A DNA stretch of 51,379 bases from an archaeon (lineage in GTDB: Archaea > Micrarchaeota > Micrarchaeia > Anstonellales > Bilamarchaeaceae). Positions 32,675 through 39,785 of this stretch are shown piece after piece (position 1 is the stretch's first letter; each line of letters opens with the position of its first letter). The stretch is from positions 1 through 51,379 of the forward strand of contig JAGVNI010000010.1 of the NCBI GenBank assembly GCA_020053355.1, given 5' to 3'. The translations under genes and the position numbers were made by a program. Below the pieces are notes generated by a model. It did no database searches and had not been told where the DNA came from. It saw nothing but the letters and a program-made list of their open reading frames with translations.

Positions 32675-32763
32675 TAGAGATAGATGGCGCTTATGGTGAG
32701 GGCGGTCTGCTTGGACGGCGATTCGTCCAAGTCCCCCCTTCCGCCCTGAGGTTATTCTCATGA
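32671..32763 (+). CDS. rtcA leader mini-ORF 2: second repeat of the RtcA N-terminus
   Basis: A 30-codon ORF beginning MIEIDGAYGEGG; only one residue (Ser to Ala) differs from RtcA in this block, while six other codons differ silently. GGGGTG (32660-32665) lies 5 nt before the ATG. Its TGA overlaps the rtcA ATG (ATGA at 32760), so a ribosome finishing here is placed on the rtcA start. The 18-residue tail is unrelated to that of mini-ORF 1 and contains a hairpin. Confidence 0.55.
   Translation: MIEIDGAYGEGGLLGRRFVQVPPSALRLFS
32710..32731 (+). promoter_or_regulatory. Leader hairpin 2 (after GEGG of mini-ORF 2)
   Basis: CTTGGACG (32710-32717), loop GCGATT, CGTCCAAG (32724-32731): a perfect 8-bp stem, unrelated in sequence to hairpin 1 but in the same relative position. 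The flanking AGGGCGG (32699-32705) and CCGCCCT (32741-32747) can extend it. AGGGCGG can instead pair with the tail of mini-ORF 1 (32647-32657). Confidence 0.6.
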
Positions 32764-33725
32764 TAGAAATAGACGGTTCCTATGGGGAAGGGGGTGGGCA
32801 AATCATCCGCACATCCCTGACGCTATCGGCGATTACGCAGAAGCCGGTCCGGATAACGAACATCCGCGCCAAACGCCCGAATCCCGGCCTCCAGCCCCAG
32901 CACCTGATGGCCTGCAAATCAGTCCGGAACGTCTGCAGGGGGACGCTCAGCCATGCCGAAATTGGTTGCACGGAAGTGACTTTCGAACCGGGACCGATTG
33001 TGGGAGGGCGGTATGAATTCGACATAGGCACTGCGGGCTCTGTGACGCTTGTGGCGCAGGCGTTATTGCCCATACTCCTTGGCGCATCCAAGGCCAGCGA
33101 ACTCCGGATAATAGGTGGGACGCACGTCATGAAGTCCCCGGGTTATGATTTTTTTGAGCGGGTCTTCGTACCGGCGGTGCGCTTATTCGGCGCGGATATC
33201 GAAACGAAGATGATTAGGCCCGGATATTACCCAAGGGGGGGCGGGGAAATCGAAATCAAGGTGAACCCTTCCAAGCTCCGTGGATGCATGGCGTGGCCGC
33301 AAGACGACCATATCGAGGCGATTATCCGGCTCTCGGGGCTGCCGGCCATGATAGGGACCCGGGAAAAGAAAATATTCGTACAGAAGGGATTCGAACACGT
33401 CCATATCTGGGAAGATGAGGCCCTCTCAGCCGGCAATGCGGTCACAGCGTGGAGGGGCTTGCGCGGGGGGTATGCGCTCGGGGAGAAGGGAAAGCGGGCC
33501 GAGATTGTGGCGCAGGAGGCTCTTGAAGCTGTCCTTGCCGAGAAAGGCGACGTCGACTTGCACCTGGCTGACCAGCTCCTGGCCTATGCCGCCCTGGCGG
33601 AAGGAGCGACGGAATACCGGATGAGCGCGGTGAGCGGGCACCTTCGCACAAATGCTTACATCATTTCGAAGTTTCTTGATAGGGGGATAGAAGTTACTGA
33701 AGGGAAGATCAGTGTCTTGCCTTAA
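32760..33725 (+). CDS. rtcA: RNA 3'-terminal phosphate cyclase
   Basis: A 321 aa protein of normal family length. RtcA converts RNA 3'-phosphate ends to 2',3'-cyclic phosphates using ATP through an enzyme-AMP intermediate on histidine. Seen here: the N-terminal IDGSYGEGGGQI signature, GGGEI near residue 160 and the late HLADQLLAYAAL block holding the adenylated His (His268). The ATG at 32760 overlaps the stop of leader mini-ORF 2. A GAGGT Shine-Dalgarno (32748-32752) precedes it by 7 nt, so it can also be initiated directly. The leader suggests unusual translational control. Confidence 0.95.
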   Translation: MIEIDGSYGEGGGQIIRTSLTLSAITQKPVRITNIRAKRPNPGLQPQHLMACKSVRNVCRGTLSHAEIGCTEVTFEPGPIVGGRYEFDIGTAGSVTLVAQALLPILLGASKASELRIIGGTHVMKSPGYDFFERVFVPAVRLFGADIETKMIRPGYYPRGGGEIEIKVNPSKLRGCMAWPQDDHIEAIIRLSGLPAMIGTREKKIFVQKGFEHVHIWEDEALSAGNAVTAWRGLRGGYALGEKGKRAEIVAQEALEAVLAEKGDVDLHLADQLLAYAALAEGATEYRMSAVSGHLRTNAYIISKFLDRGIEVTEGKISVLP

Positions 33726-33743
33726 ACCGCCCAGCCAAAAACG

Positions 33744-34331
33744 CTAGTATTTCTGGACCTCGTTCATGCCGAGGATGGTGCCGTTGCGGTGGATATTGAC
33801 CGTGAAATAGGACGACGCCGAATTCGAGTTCCATTTCACGAGCCATGACTCCGTTTCGAGAATCTCAGCGACGGTCGGAACCACGCCTTCGTTGTTAGCC
33901 AGGTATGACTGGATGGCCGATGTTCCGGGGAACGTGTGCGATGCGATTATCGCCTCTTCAGGGAACGCGATTGTGCACAAGCCCTCGCTGCAGACGGTAC
34001 AGCTACTGGTTATTACCTCGGCCGGCTGCGGGATGAAGTTCTGGGCAGGGTAATTGTAGAAGATGTGCGAGCGCTCGGGGCATGGCGAATCCGGGTTTTC
34101 CGTCACCCTCGCCTTGACCTCGAAATAGCGCGCCCCGTTCGCGTTCACCTTCGGGACGATGGTCATAATCGAGGTGTCTGCGCCGGGATAGGTGCTGCCC
34201 AGGTCTTCGAGGACGAACTTGCTGGCGTCAGCCTCGACAACGTTCACCTGGAAGAACTCGATGAGCTTGATTAGCGTGGCTATCACAAGGATAAGCGCTA
34301 TAATCAGGAGCAGCTCTCGCCTTATCGCCAT
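33744..34331 (-). CDS. Membrane-anchored extracytoplasmic protein of unknown function
   Basis: A 195 aa protein with a short positive N-terminus (MAIRRE), one hydrophobic segment (~6-26) and a ~165-residue exterior domain with four cysteines (C..CxxC...C near residues 95-125) that may form disulfides. No known domain recognised. It is the last gene of the uS15-eS1-nac cluster on this strand, 27 nt behind nac, so it is probably co-transcribed. Confidence 0.75.
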   Translation of the reverse strand: MAIRRELLLIIALILVIATLIKLIEFFQVNVVEADASKFVLEDLGSTYPGADTSIMTIVPKVNANGARYFEVKARVTENPDSPCPERSHIFYNYPAQNFIPQPAEVITSSCTVCSEGLCTIAFPEEAIIASHTFPGTSAIQSYLANNEGVVPTVAEILETESWLVKWNSNSASSYFTVNIHRNGTILGMNEVQKY

Positions 34332-34358
34332 GGAACGTCAACTCGCTGAAAGCTTTTA

Positions 34359-34694
34359 TTACTTGCCCCCGCCTAGCGAAACGATGGCTTCTGCGATATC
34401 GCCATTGCTTTTCTCGAGCGCGGCCTTCGCATCCTCTTCGGTGCAGCCGGTCTGCTCCATGACCATCTTTATGTCATCGGCCGCGGTTTTTTCCTCCACA
34501 CGGACGTTCCCGGCTATCTGGAATGACGCCTGCCCCTGCATGGTGATTTTCGTGACCTGGGGCTCTTCGATGATTATGGCCGAGCCGGAGGACGTCTCGA
34601 TGGTGACTTTCACCGCCTCGATTTCCTCGCTCTTGATGCCCATCTGCTTCATGAGCGCCTGCATCTTCTTCGGATCCATTCCGCCAGGTATCAT
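34359..34694 (-). CDS. nac: Archaeal nascent polypeptide-associated complex protein (NAC)
   Basis: A 111 aa protein that binds the ribosome and emerging chains as a homodimer. An N-terminal MIPGGMDPKKMQALMKQMGI helix precedes the NAC beta-domain (~25-65, with VTKITMQGQASFQI) and a C-terminal UBA domain (~70-108, MEQTGCTEEDAKAALEKSNG). Full family length. It lies downstream of two ribosomal protein genes. Confidence 0.95.
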   Translation of the reverse strand: MIPGGMDPKKMQALMKQMGIKSEEIEAVKVTIETSSGSAIIIEEPQVTKITMQGQASFQIAGNVRVEEKTAADDIKMVMEQTGCTEEDAKAALEKSNGDIAEAIVSLGGGK

Positions 34695-34860
34695 AGGATA
34701 AGCCTCTCAAAGATGGTTCCCTGTTTCGGGAATTACGAACAGGATATCAAGGTAATAAAAAGAAGTGAGGAAAGCCTCAGGAAGTTTGCTGAGGCCGCAT
34801 CCGGAGTAAATCGGATGAAGTTTGATGAAAATTTATCCGGAGAGAAACCGGAGGAAATTT
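34695..34860 (-). promoter_or_regulatory. eS1-nac spacer with hairpins and a possible nac promoter
   Basis: This 166-nt spacer holds a perfect 7-bp hairpin GCCTCAG / CTGAGGC (34777-34783, 34792-34798), likely the 3' end region of eS1 mRNA. On the minus strand a T-rich run (CTTCTTTTTATTACC, near 34752-34766) could be a terminator or a TATA-like element about 60 nt before nac. Repeated ATCCGGAG segments near 34800-34845 form a weaker imperfect stem. Confidence 0.4.
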
Positions 34861-35454
34861 TCATTTGAAGACTTCGCCGCGCTCGGACCTGCGTATCTCA
34901 ACGCGCCTCATCTTCGTTATTGTTTTCAGCCTGCTGAAAATCTTTGACGAAAAGCGCCCGTAGATGACGTCCTGGATGACCTCGTCGAAGTTCTTCTCGG
35001 TTATCCCCTTGCGCGTCTCGTCAACAAGGAGGTTGCGGAGGTTTCTCCGCGTGTTCTCGCTGACCCGTGCGCCTGTGACCGCGATTATCTTGAGGCGGAG
35101 GCTCTCGTTGTCCTTCGTCTTCTCGTCCACGACCTGGTGGATGAGGGACTTCCCGCGCCGGGCGAATGTCCTGATGAAGGACGGCGCGATGTCATGCCCG
35201 AGGAGCATCGTGTTGGCATCGTTGCCGTTAACGTCCTTTATGCGGAAGCGCAGCGTGGTGAACATCGCCATCTGGGATGCCCCGCCCATGCCGAGCTCCA
35301 TCAGGCTTGCGCGCACGATGCGGTTCGGCATCCTCTTGTCATCCGAGGCCACGACCTCGCAGAGCTCCTTGTGCTCGAACATTATGGGAGCTTTGACTGA
35401 GTACCATTTCTTCGCTTTCCATTTGTCGACAGTCTTGATTTTTTTGCCTGCTAT
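34861..35454 (-). CDS. rps3ae: 30S ribosomal protein eS1 (S3Ae), apparent AUA start
   Basis: A 197 aa ribosomal protein of the small-subunit platform. The first ATG in frame (35382) would remove conserved sequence: upstream of it the frame continues with VDKWKAKKWYSVKAPIMF, the family's N-terminal signature. No ATG, GTG or TTG occurs between the in-frame stop (35470-35472) and that signature. The only codon matching the usual start (then AGKKIKT) is ATA at 35452-35454. A Shine-Dalgarno GGTGAT (35458-35463) lies 3 nt upstream, right after the uS15 stop. Either AUA initiates or one base is wrong. Confidence 0.9.
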   Translation of the reverse strand: MAGKKIKTVDKWKAKKWYSVKAPIMFEHKELCEVVASDDKRMPNRIVRASLMELGMGGASQMAMFTTLRFRIKDVNGNDANTMLLGHDIAPSFIRTFARRGKSLIHQVVDEKTKDNESLRLKIIAVTGARVSENTRRNLRNLLVDETRKGITEKNFDEVIQDVIYGRFSSKIFSRLKTITKMRRVEIRRSERGEVFK

Positions 35455-35464
35455 AGAATCACCA

Positions 35465-35920
35465 TCACTTTACCAGCAAAGATGCTTTCTCGCGGTCATA
35501 CTTCCAGCCTGCCGGAAGCATGCCTTTCGATGAGTAGTATTTCACCAATCTCTGTATCTTCGATTCCACATGGCCGAGCTTCACGATGTTGTGCACGTCT
35601 TTCTTCTCGGACTTTATGTGGCCCGCCATGCGGACGGCCTTCTTGATCAGGTTGATTAGGTCTTCCGGGTATTCCCCGGCCGCCTTCTCTTTCACGAGGA
35701 ACGCCCGGAGGGTCATGCCGAGCTGCGCACGGACATTCGCCACGCCGTATTGGTCGCGGAGCGCCAGGCCGATTTTCGCCGGCGGTACGCCTTCCCGGGC
35801 CATCTTGAGGATGATGTCCTCCATCTCAGCCTTCTTGAGGCTCGTCCATTCCGGAACGTCCAGGCTTTTCGGCCTCTTGGTCCCTGCCTTGCCCTTCCTC
35901 TTTGAATGCAATCTTGCCAT
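35465..35920 (-). CDS. rps15: 30S ribosomal protein uS15
   Basis: A 151 aa archaeal/eukaryotic-length uS15. The N-terminal MARLHSKRKGKAGTKRP extension and the core with GLALRDQYGVANV and SKIQRLVKYYSSKGMLP are typical; it binds 16S rRNA. TATA-like element (35933-35942, minus strand) about 20 nt upstream of the ATG. Its stop is 10 nt before the eS1 start codon, so the two are coupled. Confidence 0.96.
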   Translation of the reverse strand: MARLHSKRKGKAGTKRPKSLDVPEWTSLKKAEMEDIILKMAREGVPPAKIGLALRDQYGVANVRAQLGMTLRAFLVKEKAAGEYPEDLINLIKKAVRMAGHIKSEKKDVHNIVKLGHVESKIQRLVKYYSSKGMLPAGWKYDREKASLLVK

Positions 35921-35951
35921 GGTTATTCCTCGTGTTTATACGCCGGGAACT

Positions 35952-36497
35952 CTAAGGTTCCAGGCTTTTTGAGAATTCTAGAAGAGATTTATATCTATGT
36001 GAGATGTTGTTTTTTAAAAGTATGTTTTCTGCGAACGTCTGTGGATGGCCTTCCGGCACGAAGATGGGGTCGTAGCCGAATCCCGACGTGCCGCGGGCTG
36101 CCTCCGCTATCGTTCCCGCGCACCGCCCGGAAAAAAAGGAAACGGATTTCCCGTCATGGTAGGCTATGCAGGTTTCGAAGAATGCCGAGCGGTCTCCGGC
36201 GCCGGAGAGCAGTTTCAGGATGCCTTTGTTTCCGATTTTCTTCTGGGCCCAGGCCGAGTATGTCCCCGGAAAACCGTTCAGGGCGGTGATGAACAGCCCG
36301 GTGTCCTCGACGAAGACCGGCTTTCCGCACACGGAATATGCCGAATCCACCGCTTCGCGCGCTATCTCTTCCAAATTGTCCGAGCGAAGCTCCCGGTGCT
36401 CGAAGGGAAGGCGCGCCGCCCTGATGCCCCTCTGCCCCAGGAACGCTGCGGCTTCTTCGAATTTGTGCGGGTTTGACGTGGCGAATAGAATATCCAA
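35952..36497 (-). CDS. rdgB: XTP/dITP diphosphatase (Ham1/RdgB family)
   Basis: About 181 aa. It hydrolyses non-canonical purine NTPs to the monophosphates and pyrophosphate, keeping ITP and XTP out of nucleic acids. Seen: TSNPHKFEE near the N-terminus, FVEDTGLFI (~65), FPGTYSAW and TSGFGYDPIFVPEG (~140). The start is a TTG: two successive TTG codons exist (36500 and 36497). MDILFATSN from 36497 fits the family and a GGTG lies upstream. A TATA-like element on the minus strand near 36528-36535. Confidence 0.93.
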   Translation of the reverse strand: MDILFATSNPHKFEEAAAFLGQRGIRAARLPFEHRELRSDNLEEIAREAVDSAYSVCGKPVFVEDTGLFITALNGFPGTYSAWAQKKIGNKGILKLLSGAGDRSAFFETCIAYHDGKSVSFFSGRCAGTIAEAARGTSGFGYDPIFVPEGHPQTFAENILLKNNISHRYKSLLEFSKSLEP

Positions 36498-36574
36498 CAA
36501 AGCACCGGATGGCTTACGCTCCGGAAGGATAAAATGGCTTATGGGTTGAATGTGTTGGAGCGTCCATACAATTA

Positions 36575-36585
36575 TTTATAAATAA
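36575..36585 (+). promoter_or_regulatory. TATA-like box for the Lrp operon
   Basis: TTTATAAATAA, 33-43 nt before the ATG at 36618, within an AT-rich stretch with short inverted symmetry that may also hold an operator for autoregulation. Confidence 0.5.
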
Positions 36586-36617
36586 TTAGGTGTAAATAAA
36601 CCATAAGTGAAAAAAAG

Positions 36618-37064
36618 ATGGATGAAAGACTCGATGAAAAAGACCTCGCGCTGATTGAAGAGCTCCGGAAGGATTCCGGGCTCTCCGAAGCGAAATTGGC
36701 AGGGAAGACCAGTATCCCCATGACCACGGTGCACAACCGTCTGAGGAAACTGCGCGGGCTTGGCGTGATAAGGGGGAGCACAATACTCCTCGATTACGCC
36801 AAGCTCGGCAGGCCTCTGACCGCGTATGTGCTGATTAAGGCGGCACCCGGGGCCGACTCGAAGCTCATGCTTTCGCATGTTTCATCCATGCCCGGAGTCT
36901 GTGAAGCGGCGGTGGTCGCAGGCGCGGAGTTCGACATCATATTCAAAATCAGGGCGGCATCTATAGATACGCTGAACAGCATGGTCGTTGACGGGCTCAG
37001 GAAGCAAAAAAGCGTCATCGACGCAAGGCTGATGGTAAGCTACGAGCGAATCGACAACGAATGA
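36618..37064 (+). CDS. Lrp/AsnC-family transcriptional regulator
   Basis: A 148 aa full-length member. An N-terminal winged helix (~1-62; helix-turn-helix with AKLAGKTSIPMTTVHNRLRKL) is followed by a RAM ligand-binding domain (~70-145) mediating oligomerisation. Lrp-family proteins sense amino acids or other small molecules and often control their own gene. It leads an operon with a solenoid protein and a GNAT enzyme; its stop region overlaps a possible ATG at 37061. Target genes cannot be read from the sequence. Confidence 0.92.
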   Translation: MDERLDEKDLALIEELRKDSGLSEAKLAGKTSIPMTTVHNRLRKLRGLGVIRGSTILLDYAKLGRPLTAYVLIKAAPGADSKLMLSHVSSMPGVCEAAVVAGAEFDIIFKIRAASIDTLNSMVVDGLRKQKSVIDARLMVSYERIDNE

Positions 37065-37081
37065 ATCCAAGAGGCGGTCAT

Positions 37082-37882
37082 ATGAAGAAGGGAACCAAGG
37101 AAAGCAAGCCAGAGCAAACCAAACCCGCAAATGCGGAAAATCCAGTGCAAAAACCCGAAACGCAGAACCCGAAGCACGAGTCGATGGACCCGAAACCCAA
37201 GGCGCCTGACCCTGCGCAAGCGGAGATGGCGGCCCTGCTGAAAGAGATTGAAAGCGCGATGTTCGCTGTAAGGTTCTACCCGGTCGCCGTGAACGAGGGG
37301 GCGAAAAACGAGGCGCTCTCGAAGCTTGAGGGCATATATACCAAGGGAAACGAGACCGTGCGGCAGATGCTCATGTACATGATCCATGAATACCTCGCAA
37401 CAAGCACAGACCTCAAGACGATGCACACGCTGGAATACTTCAAGATGAAGAACGCCGCCCAGGATGCCACGCAGCAGCGGATGAGCGTCTACCGTGCGAT
37501 ATTCAACTACAACACTTCGCTTGAAGGCCTAATCGAGTTCGTGAAACTCCTCGGAAGGCTCCGGGGAAGCGACGACGCAGTCAAGCTGCTGACATACCAT
37601 TACTCGCACCTCTGCTTCATCGAGAACGAGGCGAGCCATGTGCTTCGGGCGTCAATCCTCGACGCCCTCGGAAAGGCCGAATCCAGGTATGCGCTTCTCG
37701 CGCTCCTGGATTATGCGGAATACACCGACAACGAACGCTCGTTCGGCCGGATAGTCAGCGCCCTCCTGGAATGGGAGGAGAAGCTGGATTCCCTCAGGAT
37801 TCCGGAAAAGGAGAAGGATGAAATCCGGAAGAAGCTCAAGACCATCGTGACTAGCGAGTTCGGGGGCTCGCACTATGGCTGA
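37082..37882 (+). CDS. Helical (HEAT-like) protein of unknown function
   Basis: A 266 aa protein. The first ~55 residues are Lys/Pro/Glu-rich and probably disordered; residues ~60-260 look like successive helical pairs of an alpha-solenoid (for example SRYALLALLDYAEYTDNERSF). No enzyme motif or membrane segment. The ATG at 37082 is preferred because GAGGCGG precedes it; an upstream ATG at 37061 overlapping the Lrp stop would add seven residues. It sits between a regulator and an acetyltransferase. Confidence 0.75.
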   Translation: MKKGTKESKPEQTKPANAENPVQKPETQNPKHESMDPKPKAPDPAQAEMAALLKEIESAMFAVRFYPVAVNEGAKNEALSKLEGIYTKGNETVRQMLMYMIHEYLATSTDLKTMHTLEYFKMKNAAQDATQQRMSVYRAIFNYNTSLEGLIEFVKLLGRLRGSDDAVKLLTYHYSHLCFIENEASHVLRASILDALGKAESRYALLALLDYAEYTDNERSFGRIVSALLEWEEKLDSLRIPEKEKDEIRKKLKTIVTSEFGGSHYG

Positions 37883-38426
37883 ATGCGGATTGCCTAAAGA
37901 TGTCCGGCTGAAAGACGGCAGGATTGCGACCGTCAGCTTCCTGTCGGGAAAGGACAGCGCGCGCGAGCTGCAGAGGTTCATCAACGCGTTTGTCACGGAG
38001 AGGACGTTCCTTGGTTACGATAAGCGGTTCTCGCTGAAGGAAGAGGAGGCGTTCAAGAAAACGCAGCTGTCCCTGCGCAGAAAAAGGGAGGGCCACCTGA
38101 TAATTGCGAGGGTCGGCGGTGCGCTTGCCGGCTCGACGGGCGCGAGGCGGGAGAAGTTCAAGGGGCGCCATAACGTCTCGCTTGGAATCGCGATTGCCAA
38201 ACCATTCAGGGGAATCGGCCTGGGCGAGGCGCTGCTCCGGGCTAATATAAGGGAGACGGAGCGCAGCCTGAAGCCAAAAAACGTCTTCCTTTCAGTTCTT
38301 GCACCTAATGAGCGCGCAAGGAAGCTTTATCGGAAACTGGGCTTCCGGAAGTTCGCAGTCTTCCCAGAATGGATGCTTCATCAGGGAAAATTCGTCAACC
38401 ACATTTTCATGAGGCTGGAATCCTGA
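37875..38426 (+). CDS. GNAT-family N-acetyltransferase
   Basis: A 183 aa acetyl-CoA-dependent acetyltransferase. Motif A is seen as GIAIAKPFRGIGLGEALL (~residues 110-128), with the PFRGIGLGEAL pyrophosphate-binding loop, followed by the APNERARKLYRKLGF motif B (~142-157). The substrate is unknown; neighbours do not point to ribosomal N-terminal acetylation. It overlaps the upstream gene by 8 nt, so translation is probably coupled. Confidence 0.88.
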   Translation: MAECGLPKDVRLKDGRIATVSFLSGKDSARELQRFINAFVTERTFLGYDKRFSLKEEEAFKKTQLSLRRKREGHLIIARVGGALAGSTGARREKFKGRHNVSLGIAIAKPFRGIGLGEALLRANIRETERSLKPKNVFLSVLAPNERARKLYRKLGFRKFAVFPEWMLHQGKFVNHIFMRLES

Positions 38427-38459
38427 AAGGGATGGGATGGAGCGCGCAGCGGATACGCC

Positions 38460-39479
38460 TTAATTGGCATGCGTGAATTCCAATTGCGTCCTGCATTGCG
38501 AATCCTCCTGGAAATAGCCCTGGATGAACAGCTTGAAATAGCCTAGGATAGGGATGCGCCCGATTACTTTCCCGCGCAGGTTCTTCTCAGGGATAGGATG
38601 GTTCGCCATCCCGGTGCCGTACTCGTACGACTGCAAATCGAGAAGCGGGTTGTTGTCGCCGCGTGTCAGGTAGTAGTATTTCCCGTCCACGCTTATCCTG
38701 AACATGACCCGGTGCACGATATCGCCAATCCGGGCGTAATAATCGCCTGACGGCGGCTGGTAGACCACGATGTCATTTGAGAAGTTCGAGAGGTACTCGA
38801 TGCCCTTGAACGTGACGGATTTGAGGCATGGCATGTGGGCCGCCGTGCCGTTGGAATAGGTCATTGCGCAGGTCTCGTAGAGGTATGTGAATGCGCCTTT
38901 CTTCTCGATAACAGTTTCGGGCGAATCGATGAATGCCCGGCATAGGGCGCTGGTTTTCCCGGAAATCCTCTCTCCGACGCAGTACGGGAACAGCGAGCCC
39001 TCAAAGCTGGCGTTGCCCCCGGGATACGCCACGGATGCGCGGCCGTTCAGGGAATCCAGTTCCGCCTGCGTCATGCCCAACTCATACGCCCGAGCCGGCG
39101 CGCCCTGCACGACTACGAAATCCCCGCGCTGGAGGTTGGGGAGCATGCTGCAGGACACCACCGCCGAGAGCGGCGCGCTGGTATTGAGCAGGAATGATGC
39201 GCCGAACCAGATGAAGAGCGCCACCGCGAGGGCGATGACCGTATCGAGCGCCTCGTGCTTCCAGCCATGCGCCTTCGCGCCCTCCTTGACCTCGAGCGTG
39301 ACGAAGTAGATTATTTCCACGGCAACCAGGATGCCGAAAAGGAGCGGGATGAAATTCCACGCAGAATTGGGGGCGCCGAAAAGCGCGTTGGTCATGAGGG
39401 CGAGGGCGAGCGTGCCCAGAAGGACCAATGCCTGGATGCGGCCTTCTTTCAGCCGCTCCCGGATTTTTTCTCCCATCAT
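38460..39479 (-). CDS. Signal peptidase I (archaeal Sec11-like, S26B), with large exterior insertion
   Basis: A 339 aa protein that cleaves signal peptides of Sec-exported proteins at the outer membrane face. Three hydrophobic segments (~15-31, 43-61, 78-98) precede the catalytic Ser in SCSMLP (Ser111). His256 in DIVHRV and the RGDNN box (~273-277) replace the bacterial Lys, as in archaeal and ER enzymes. It is longer than the usual ~150-200 aa: residues ~125-235 form an inserted domain with several Cys, between the Ser and His boxes. Start ATGA overlaps the rpoL stop. Confidence 0.9.
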   Translation of the reverse strand: MMGEKIRERLKEGRIQALVLLGTLALALMTNALFGAPNSAWNFIPLLFGILVAVEIIYFVTLEVKEGAKAHGWKHEALDTVIALAVALFIWFGASFLLNTSAPLSAVVSCSMLPNLQRGDFVVVQGAPARAYELGMTQAELDSLNGRASVAYPGGNASFEGSLFPYCVGERISGKTSALCRAFIDSPETVIEKKGAFTYLYETCAMTYSNGTAAHMPCLKSVTFKGIEYLSNFSNDIVVYQPPSGDYYARIGDIVHRVMFRISVDGKYYYLTRGDNNPLLDLQSYEYGTGMANHPIPEKNLRGKVIGRIPILGYFKLFIQGYFQEDSQCRTQLEFTHAN

Positions 39480-39751
39480 TTCACGATGTCCTTGAACTGC
39501 GTCCGGAAGTCCAGGACCTCTTTCTTGATTTCTTCGAGCTTCTCCAGGACTAGTTTGGCCGGTTCTCCCTTTTTCATGCGGACATACAGTTTCGGCTCTC
39601 CCAGAAGCGGGTGCTCGACCTTGGATGACGCGAATTCCACATCCTTGTCCTCGCCGAGCTTCTCTGCGAGCAGTTGTGCAAGGGCAGGATCCGCGCCCTT
39701 CAGTTCCATCTCAAGGACGTTTTTCTCATTCGTAAGTATCTTCACTTCCAT
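39476..39751 (-). CDS. rpoL: DNA-directed RNA polymerase subunit L (Rpo11)
   Basis: A 91 aa protein equivalent to eukaryotic Rpb11, pairing with subunit D in polymerase assembly. Typical LAQLLAEKLGEDKDVEFAS and KVEHPLLGEPKLYVRMK segments, then a long C-terminal helix. It lies between csl4 and the signal peptidase; a csl4-rpoL neighbourhood is common in archaea. Confidence 0.94.
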   Translation of the reverse strand: MEVKILTNEKNVLEMELKGADPALAQLLAEKLGEDKDVEFASSKVEHPLLGEPKLYVRMKKGEPAKLVLEKLEEIKKEVLDFRTQFKDIVK

Positions 39752-39785
39752 GTCAATTCACCACATTTGCAGCATGAACGCTTTA

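Noticed and set aside
34740-34860. C/D-box sRNA in the eS1-nac spacer (TGATGA- and CTGA-like strings)
   Set aside because: Boxes are not in the C-D'-C'-D order or spacing; the strings are better explained by hairpins of the mRNA end.
39476-39751. Reading this small gene as KEOPS subunit Pcc1
   Set aside because: The VEFAS...HPLLGEP pattern and csl4 neighbourhood fit RNA polymerase subunit L.
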